This document shows positions 1 to 5,473 of a stretch of DNA of 10,648 bases, in pieces. This stretch comes from DATEMK01 sp035275625. Its GTDB lineage: Bacteria; Bacteroidota; Bacteroidia; AKYH767-A; OLB10. Below the pieces are notes generated by a model. It saw only the letters and a list, made by a program, of their open reading frames with translations, was not told where the DNA came from and did no database searches. Both the position numbers and the translations under genes were made by a program. The DNA is taken from contig DATEMK010000547.1 in the NCBI GenBank assembly GCA_035275625.1, positions 1 to 10,648 on the forward strand, in the 5' to 3' direction. Numbering within the stretch: the stretch's first letter is position 1; the number at the start of each line of letters is the position of its first letter.

Positions 1-27
1 TGAACTTTGAACTTTGAACTTTGAACC
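1..27. repeat. Heptanucleotide tandem repeat (TGAACTT)n inside asd
   Basis: Three consecutive TGAACTT units and a partial fourth (TGAACC) occupy the first bases and may continue beyond the window. On the coding strand this reads AAGTTCA. Because 7 is not a multiple of 3, gain or loss of one unit would shift the asd frame. Confidence 0.8.
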
Positions 28-165
28 CTTAAATTTAACTTCATTCCCCACCGATTTTTCTGATGCAACAGGAATAAATTCCGTGACCGGAAAATTTCGT
101 TCTTCCAAAATTTCCATCATCATTGAGCCTACTAATCCTGTAGCTCCTACAACAGCAACTTTCAT
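1..165 (-). CDS. asd: Aspartate-semialdehyde dehydrogenase, N-terminal 55 residues (cut by window edge)
   Basis: This enzyme reduces aspartyl phosphate to aspartate semialdehyde with NADPH, the branch point to lysine (and diaminopimelate), threonine and methionine, in the cytoplasm. Visible: the start MKVAVVGATGLVGSMM, a Rossmann fold with a GxxGxxG-type dinucleotide loop (G8-A-T-G-L-V-G), then LEERNFPVTE and PVASEKSVG, both characteristic of bacterial Asd. The remaining roughly 270 to 280 residues, including the catalytic Cys and His, lie outside the window. The ATG is 6 bp after the stop of the propeller gene, with only a weak A/T-rich leader, so it is probably read from the same transcript. 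Oddity: codons 46 to 55 are built from AAGTTCA heptamers at the edge. The encoded residues (KGSKFKVQSS) still resemble the KGKKYKV-type segment expected there, so the frame appears intact as far as visible. Confidence 0.88.
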   Translation of the reverse strand, partial: MKVAVVGATGLVGSMMMEILEERNFPVTEFIPVASEKSVGNEVKFKGSKFKVQSS

Positions 166-171
166 AAAAGA

Positions 172-1431
172 TTATTTGGTTTTAATAATTTTCTTTGTCA
201 AAAGTTTTCCATTCGAAGTTTTCAGGTGAAGAAAATAAACTCCTGCTGACAAGGAGCTGAGATTGGTTGAATAAAAATCAGCAGCAGGTTTATCAAACGT
301 AATGTTCAGATATTTTCCGGTCATATCTGTTAAATTAATTTCTGAAAGTTTTGAATATGGATAAAAAATTGTAAGCTGATCTTTTACAGGCATCGGAAAA
401 ATAACGGGCTGCGGCACTGTACTAACATCATAAATATATGTAAGCTGTGATTCATCTAATCTTACCAAACCTCCAACCTGCGTTCCAATCCAGACAATTC
501 CGTTCCGGTCTTTTTCAATACATTGAATTGAACTGTCAGGCATCGGAGAATTTGTTTTATCAAAAAAATCAAAAGTCACCCCTATTTTTCTTACTATTCC
601 GAAATCATACGTCCCCACCCAAATCCGGTCAGGATTAGGCAACGCCACAAGACAGGTTGCGCTTGAAGTAGGCATAGTGGAAGTAAACTGGTTATATACG
701 TTCCATGTAAAACCTCCCGGGTGCGCCACTAATCCGTTGGCGGGTGTTGCCATCCACTCTAATCCGTTGTTATCAACGGCCAGTCCTTTTTGTGAGTTAT
801 CAGGAATTCCTGAGCCGTTCGGAATCGAATAAAGTGTCCAGGCTGTATCCACAATTTTTAAGTACCCGCCATTGACAGTTCCTATTCTGAAAACATTCAA
901 GGTGTCAATTTCTATATCTGCAATATTATCTGACAAGGTAAGAATGGAATTCGACATGTCATAAACTTTCCATGTAGAGTCTCCGTCAAATTGTACCAAC
1001 CCGATGGTTGTTCCTATCCAAGCATTGTTTGATGTATCAAAAGCAATTGTTTTAACAAAGTCATCAGGTAAGTCTGAATTTAATGTGTTATACGAAATCC
1101 ATGTAGTGTCTCCGTCAAATTTGTATAATCCTCCGAGGAAGGTTCCGATCCACTTATTGTTGAACTTGTCAACTGCAATGGAACGAATGCTGTTATCGGT
1201 TAAGGCAGAATTTAAAGTATTATAGACCGTCCAATCCGTATCATTGAAAGATGCAAGACCGTAATCCGTACCCACCCATTTTATTCCGGCTGTATCAAAT
1301 GCAATGCAATGAACATTATTATCGGGAAAACCGGGGGTATTATTTGTATCATAAATAGTCCATGCATTTTGTGCATGAATGATACGAGTGAATAATAGCA
1401 GCAATTGAATGAGAGTAATTCTTTTTATCAT
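172..1431 (-). CDS. Secreted seven-repeat beta-propeller protein with T9SS sorting domain
   Basis: A 419-residue exported protein whose function is not recognised beyond its fold. Residues 1-20 form a Sec signal peptide (MIKR, then a hydrophobic LLLLF stretch, ending near HAQ). Residues about 22-327 contain seven units of about 43 residues with the pattern W..Y(N/D)..NS..(P/T)D..(I/V)..IA.D..(N/G).(K/A/V)W(I/V)GT..GL..(F/L), typical of two-component-regulator propeller (PF07494-like) repeats. Seven units fit a complete seven-bladed propeller. Residues about 340-419 are a T9SS type A C-terminal domain (FPMPVKDQL, then SAGVYFLHL and LLTKKIIKTK). No kinase or response-regulator domain is attached, so it is not the usual hybrid sensor but a surface or released scaffold, with an unknown ligand. 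It lies 26 bp after the LOX-A terminator and 6 bp before asd. Confidence 0.85.
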   Translation of the reverse strand: MIKRITLIQLLLLFTRIIHAQNAWTIYDTNNTPGFPDNNVHCIAFDTAGIKWVGTDYGLASFNDTDWTVYNTLNSALTDNSIRSIAVDKFNNKWIGTFLGGLYKFDGDTTWISYNTLNSDLPDDFVKTIAFDTSNNAWIGTTIGLVQFDGDSTWKVYDMSNSILTLSDNIADIEIDTLNVFRIGTVNGGYLKIVDTAWTLYSIPNGSGIPDNSQKGLAVDNNGLEWMATPANGLVAHPGGFTWNVYNQFTSTMPTSSATCLVALPNPDRIWVGTYDFGIVRKIGVTFDFFDKTNSPMPDSSIQCIEKDRNGIVWIGTQVGGLVRLDESQLTYIYDVSTVPQPVIFPMPVKDQLTIFYPYSKLSEINLTDMTGKYLNITFDKPAADFYSTNLSSLSAGVYFLHLKTSNGKLLTKKIIKTK

Positions 1432-1450
1432 TCTGTTTTGTTTTTGATTA

Positions 1451-1490
1451 AAAAAGAAAAGAGTGCTGTTACAAAATTACAGCACTCTTT
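1451..1490 (-). terminator. Strong rho-independent terminator after LOX-A
   Basis: A perfect 12-bp inverted repeat (AAAGAGTGCTGT at 1458-1469, ACAGCACTCTTT at 1479-1490) with a 9-nt loop. On the minus strand the stem is followed by a T-rich run (TTCTTTTTT). It begins 31 bp past the stop of LOX-A and would end transcription of the LOX pair. Confidence 0.85.
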
Positions 1491-1501
1491 ATTAATTTGA
1501 A
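1472..1501 (-). promoter_or_regulatory. Candidate promoter for the propeller gene, overlapping the terminator
   Basis: The minus strand of 1472-1479 reads TAATTTTG, an exact match to the Bacteroidota -7 pattern TAnnTTTG. A TTC (one base from the -33 TTG) lies 19 bp upstream at 1499-1501, within the usual spacing. The -7 element falls in the loop of the LOX-A terminator. The propeller gene has only 26 bp between that terminator and its ATG, so a promoter must overlap the hairpin unless the gene depends on read-through. The match is short and A/T-rich, so chance is possible. Confidence 0.3.
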
Positions 1502-1521
1502 TGTCTTATTTAACTTATCTG

Positions 1522-4500
1522 CTAATTTATGATCAGTTTTTTTGTTATTTTTTGTCCAGGCTGCTCTATAGTGAGTAAATAAATTCCTTTATTCATTCGC
1601 TGAAGGTCAATCCTGCTGTTATTTTCTCCTTCGTTAAAATGGAGGGTTTGTTTATACATTTCTCTTCCCATAATATCTGAGATTACAATTCCGCCATTTC
1701 CATTGAAAGATGTCACATAATTAAAATCAACATACTCTTTTGCCGGATTCGGTTTTAATTCGAGCGCGGTGGTATTATTTGTTTCTTCAATTGTTTTACA
1801 CACAAATCCAACTGTCAGGGTTGAATTTGTACCTGATCCACAGGCATTATTTGCCTTCACATTTAATTTACCTGAAACATTGCCGAAATTGATAGTAACC
1901 GAAGGGGAGGAGGTAGTAAGCACTTTTCCGGGAGATGTAACAACACCATCAGAAATATGTGAGCCGGTCACACTTGTCCAGGTATAAGAAGTGGCAGTTG
2001 GAACCGGGGTAATAGAATAAGGTACTCCAAACTGGTTTGCACAAACAGAAGTGGGACCCGAAATTCCGGAAGGAGTGGCAGGCGCTGATTTCACATTCAG
2101 ATTTCTTACTGCACTGGAACCACAGGCATTGTTTGCAGTTACACTCAAAATACCTGTTGTATATGCGCTGTTATAATCAGCGGTAATTGCATTGGTTCCC
2201 TGGCCGCTTACAACGGCTGCAGTTGAAACATTGAACGACCAATTGTAAACAATACCGGCTACGTTTACTACTGAATAGGGTACACCCGTACTGTTGCAAA
2301 CTCCGGCAGCCAATCCTGTTATGATTCCGGGTGTCGCAGGATTATTTCGTGTAATGGTTAATGTTCGTGCCGGGCTGCTTCCGCAACTGTTATTTGCCAC
2401 AACACTCAGAGGGCCCGAAGCTGTAAAACCAGAAGTATAGTTCACAGTTATCTGAACAGTTCCTTGCCCGGTAGTGATAATGCCACCGGTTGGAGGTGTC
2501 CATGTATATGAAGTGGCTCCGCCAACGGCAGTTATCTTATATGATTTTGTATTACCCGGGCATATTTTTATTACGCCTCCAATGGAGGTAATGCTTCCCG
2601 GAGTTGCCGGTACCGCGCAATTGGTTACAGTTGTTTGCTGAGAAGAAGAATTGCTGCATCCGTTTCCGTCAGTATAAGAATAAACAATAGTGTAAGGTCC
2701 TCCCGCTCCCGCAACAGACGGAGTAAATGTATTTCCGCTGATTCCGGGTCCGCTGAATGTTCCTCCTGCAGGTGAGCCTGTTAATGTAACAGCAGCAGCA
2801 GATACGCTATAGTTCGCTGCTAATCCGGAGAAAGAAACTGTTGGTAAAGGATTTACAGTAATGTTTGCAGCAGCACTGGTATTCGAACAGCCGTTACCAT
2901 CAGTATAAGAATGCGTATAAGTTGTACTGGCACCAGTGTAAGGATTAGGAACACTCCAGGTTCCGCCAGCAGGAGTTCCCGATAATGCAATTGCTGTTCC
3001 CGCACAACCGCTCACATTATTTGCTGTAACATTTGGTAATGGATTAACAGTAATGTTTGCTGCTGAACTTGTATTTGTACAACCGTTTCCATCAGTATAG
3101 GTGTAAGTATAAGTTGTACTTGGTCCTGTGTAAGGATTGGCAACACTATATGTTCCACCTGAAGGGGTTCCTGATAAAGCAATTGCTGATCCGGCACAGC
3201 CACTCACATTGTTTGCTGTAACATTAGGCAATGGATTAACAGTAATGTTGGCAGTAGAGCTGGTATTTGTACAGCCATTTCCGTCAGTATATGTGTGGGT
3301 ATATGTAGTGCTTGGTCCTGTATAAGGATTGGCAACACTCCATGTTCCGCCTGCCGGAGTTCCAGATAAAGCGATGGCAGCGCCTGCGCATCCACTAACG
3401 TTATTTGCTGTTACTGTTGGCAACGGATTCACTGTAATATTTGCTGCTGAACTTGTATTTGTACATCCGTTACCATCAGTATAAGTATGTGTGTAAGTGG
3501 TGCCTGGCCCTGTGTAAGGATTGGTTACACTCCATGTTCCGCCTGCGGGAGTTCCGGATAAAGCGATGGCTGTTCCCGTGCAACCACTCACATTATTTGC
3601 AGTTACAGTTGGTAATGGATTAACGACAACGGTCACTGTGTTTGAACCACTGCAACCATTCGCACCCGTAACTACAACTGTATAAGTAGTAGTAGTAGTT
3701 GGAGAAGCTGTGGGATTTTGAGTACCTGATGTAAATCCTGCAGGGTTTGAAGTCCATGAAAAAGATGGTGGTGCCGTCACCACATTATTAATAGTAAGCG
3801 TCCAGTTTTGAATTCTTCCGGTATCGTTTGCAGCGACATCTGCTGCTTTAATCCTCCATAGGCCGTTTACATTTCCGGTCAAAGAATTAAAAGAACCATC
3901 CGGAATATATGAGCCGGTAAACGGAGCGCTGCCGCTTGCAATCGGCACTGTTGCTGACATGCTGAAAATGGTATTTGTAAAATTATTTCCGCTGCCGCCT
4001 CTCCTGTTGCTTAAATTAATTTGATTACCGGAAGGGGAAATAAGTGAAACTATAAGATCGCCAACATAGGTATGTGTCAGGTTTAATTTAACAGAAACCA
4101 CCATGCCGGAACTTAAGGTTGCCGGAGTGATCCCGGAAACGGTTATTGGTGAAGTAACGCCTGTTGAATTATTATCAGGAATAAATACCTGTGTATTATT
4201 TGTAAATTGAGTGGGAACAGTGTTGGTGCCGGATGCATTGTGAGTAACTGACAGTTGCGTGCTTTGTCCTGTGCAAAGAGAGCTTGAGGTGGCAGATGCA
4301 TTTACGGTTACGCTGTTTACAGTCACCGTAACCGGCTGAGAAGTGGCTGAACAGGAAGATGCAGTGTTTACTGTCACCGAATAAGATCCTGATGTGTTGA
4401 CGGTAATAGATTGCGTAGTTGCTCCGGTTGACCAAACATAATTTGATGCGGCTGATGCTGTAAGAACTACACTTCCGCCCGCACAAAAGGTTGTTGGACC

Positions 4501-5430
4501 ACCGGTAGTAATAACCGGAACAGTCCCGCCCTGTTTGGTAAGCGTAAATGGAACAGCCACAACATTATTGTTTTCATTTGTTTCAAGAAAATAATTCAGC
4601 GGATCAATCTGTACCACAACATAATAAGTTCCATTGCAAATTCCGGGAGGGATAACGATCCACATGCCATCCAAACTCTGGCTGTAAGTGTCCATGTATC
4701 CATTAGATATTCCCTGTAATGTATTTGAACAACCGTAATTGCCTCCGCCTAAACCATAGTTAACAATATTTGAACTGTTAAGTGTATTACCCAAAGAATC
4801 GGTGCAATAACCACTGCTGCCATTACAGCTTCCTATATCAAGCAGGCAAAATCCTAATTTGGTTCCATTGCCAATAATTGGCCAGTTCAGAGGATTTGGA
4901 TCTCCATTACTTGACCTTAAAGAATAAATGCCCCAGTTATCAACATGCTGATGTCCATGAGAAGCGTGGTAGGTCATAGAACCGGCAGCACGATCAGTAA
5001 AAGTCATTGAATTTCCGTTCTTGTGATAAACCCTTTGATTGATCAATTGTTTAGGTGGCAGACCTGTTACCGGGCATGAGGAGGGAATATTAGCCACTGT
5101 TCCGGCATTTATAGTATCCGTTCCGCAAACATACCAGGGGGTGCCACGTGTTTCCAGGGGACCATACCCGATAATTGGTGTAGAAACTCCAAGGCGCAAT
5201 CTGCCGTCATTACCACTGCATGGTGGATTGCAAACCTGGGCATACTCTGTATAGTTGCTGGCTTGCGTCAAAGGCAACGTGGCAATTGCTATATCCGGAA
5301 TTAGATCACAGTTAGTTCCGCCACCGGGAGGACACTGGCAGCCTGAAGCATTTGTTGTGGAGCATTGACTATATCCAAATCCGGAAAACAATACACAAAT
5401 AGCAATAAGAGCTAAATAGAACTTTTTCAT
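1522..5430 (-). CDS. LOX-A: T9SS-secreted lysyl oxidase with P domain, Ig/PKD-like domains and 64-aa repeats
   Basis: Predicted copper amine oxidase converting peptidyl-lysine to allysine, releasing NH3 and H2O2, outside the cell. Domains of the 1302 residues: signal peptide 1-22; lysyl oxidase about 41-298; Ig-like 304-372; a second Ig-like domain starting about 373 and resuming about 555-603, split by a P/Homo B domain (about 407-550; THTYVGDLIVSLISPSG and DTGRIQNWTLTI); four 64-aa repeats 604-859; a degenerate fifth 860-936; three PKD-like domains about 940-1210; T9SS type A domain about 1219-1302 (KPNPAKEYVDF, KGIYLLTI, KKLIIN). Catalytic residues: H155, H158, H160, H162 match the human HxxHxHxH copper site; K191 (TKLGFCLLD) and Y249 (GYMDTY) match human K320 and Y355, which form lysine tyrosylquinone. 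It is the downstream partner of LOX-B, 43 bp away with no terminator between. The P domain has no protease attached. Residues 529-954 contain no lysine. Fold assignment is firm; activity and substrate are inferred. Confidence 0.88.
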   Translation of the reverse strand: MKKFYLALIAICVLFSGFGYSQCSTTNASGCQCPPGGGTNCDLIPDIAIATLPLTQASNYTEYAQVCNPPCSGNDGRLRLGVSTPIIGYGPLETRGTPWYVCGTDTINAGTVANIPSSCPVTGLPPKQLINQRVYHKNGNSMTFTDRAAGSMTYHASHGHQHVDNWGIYSLRSSNGDPNPLNWPIIGNGTKLGFCLLDIGSCNGSSGYCTDSLGNTLNSSNIVNYGLGGGNYGCSNTLQGISNGYMDTYSQSLDGMWIVIPPGICNGTYYVVVQIDPLNYFLETNENNNVVAVPFTLTKQGGTVPVITTGGPTTFCAGGSVVLTASAASNYVWSTGATTQSITVNTSGSYSVTVNTASSCSATSQPVTVTVNSVTVNASATSSSLCTGQSTQLSVTHNASGTNTVPTQFTNNTQVFIPDNNSTGVTSPITVSGITPATLSSGMVVSVKLNLTHTYVGDLIVSLISPSGNQINLSNRRGGSGNNFTNTIFSMSATVPIASGSAPFTGSYIPDGSFNSLTGNVNGLWRIKAADVAANDTGRIQNWTLTINNVVTAPPSFSWTSNPAGFTSGTQNPTASPTTTTTYTVVVTGANGCSGSNTVTVVVNPLPTVTANNVSGCTGTAIALSGTPAGGTWSVTNPYTGPGTTYTHTYTDGNGCTNTSSAANITVNPLPTVTANNVSGCAGAAIALSGTPAGGTWSVANPYTGPSTTYTHTYTDGNGCTNTSSTANITVNPLPNVTANNVSGCAGSAIALSGTPSGGTYSVANPYTGPSTTYTYTYTDGNGCTNTSSAANITVNPLPNVTANNVSGCAGTAIALSGTPAGGTWSVPNPYTGASTTYTHSYTDGNGCSNTSAAANITVNPLPTVSFSGLAANYSVSAAAVTLTGSPAGGTFSGPGISGNTFTPSVAGAGGPYTIVYSYTDGNGCSNSSSQQTTVTNCAVPATPGSITSIGGVIKICPGNTKSYKITAVGGATSYTWTPPTGGIITTGQGTVQITVNYTSGFTASGPLSVVANNSCGSSPARTLTITRNNPATPGIITGLAAGVCNSTGVPYSVVNVAGIVYNWSFNVSTAAVVSGQGTNAITADYNSAYTTGILSVTANNACGSSAVRNLNVKSAPATPSGISGPTSVCANQFGVPYSITPVPTATSYTWTSVTGSHISDGVVTSPGKVLTTSSPSVTINFGNVSGKLNVKANNACGSGTNSTLTVGFVCKTIEETNNTTALELKPNPAKEYVDFNYVTSFNGNGGIVISDIMGREMYKQTLHFNEGENNSRIDLQRMNKGIYLLTIEQPGQKITKKLIIN
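2854..3621 (-). repeat. Four tandem 192-bp (64-aa) coding repeats in LOX-A
   Basis: Units at 3430-3621, 3238-3429, 3046-3237 and 2854-3045, each starting with NPLP and containing SGC, GTPAGGT, NPYTG and TDGNGC(T/S)NTS. Each unit has two cysteines (C617 and C656 in the first), probably one disulfide per unit. A degenerate fifth unit follows (residues 860-936, 2623-2853). By hand count, units 1 and 2 differ at 38 of 192 bases but only 5 of 64 residues, so most changes are synonymous. Ig-like or adhesin-like stalk repeats are the likely fold. Confidence 0.92.
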
Positions 5431-5443
5431 AATATTATTTTAA

Positions 5444-5462
5444 GTTTTTGTTTTTGTTTTTG
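5444..5462. repeat. Three GTTTTT hexamers in the LOX-B to LOX-A spacer
   Basis: The 43-bp spacer holds three copies of GTTTTT plus a final G, reading as CAAAAA repeats upstream of LOX-A on the coding strand, 14 to 32 bp before its ATG. No hairpin terminator is visible in the spacer. The A-rich leader may help translation, as is common in Bacteroidota, and length variation could alter expression. Confidence 0.7.
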
Positions 5463-5473
5463 CAATGGTAAAC

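Noticed and set aside
172..1431. Hybrid two-component sensor for the propeller protein
   Set aside because: The propeller repeats resemble those of such sensors, but the protein ends in a T9SS domain, with no membrane segment after the propeller and no kinase.
2854..3621. CRISPR array or assembly-duplicated repeat
   Set aside because: The 192-bp units are coding and in frame, have no spacers, and differ at about one in five bases, which excludes a copy artefact.
3781..4212. LOX-A as a subtilisin-like protease because of its P domain
   Set aside because: No Asp-His-Ser catalytic domain is present; the N-terminal domain is a lysyl oxidase.
5431..5473. A promoter specific to LOX-A in the 43-bp spacer
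   Set aside because: A TTG is present, but no TAnnTTTG-like element follows at legal spacing, so co-transcription with LOX-B is simpler.
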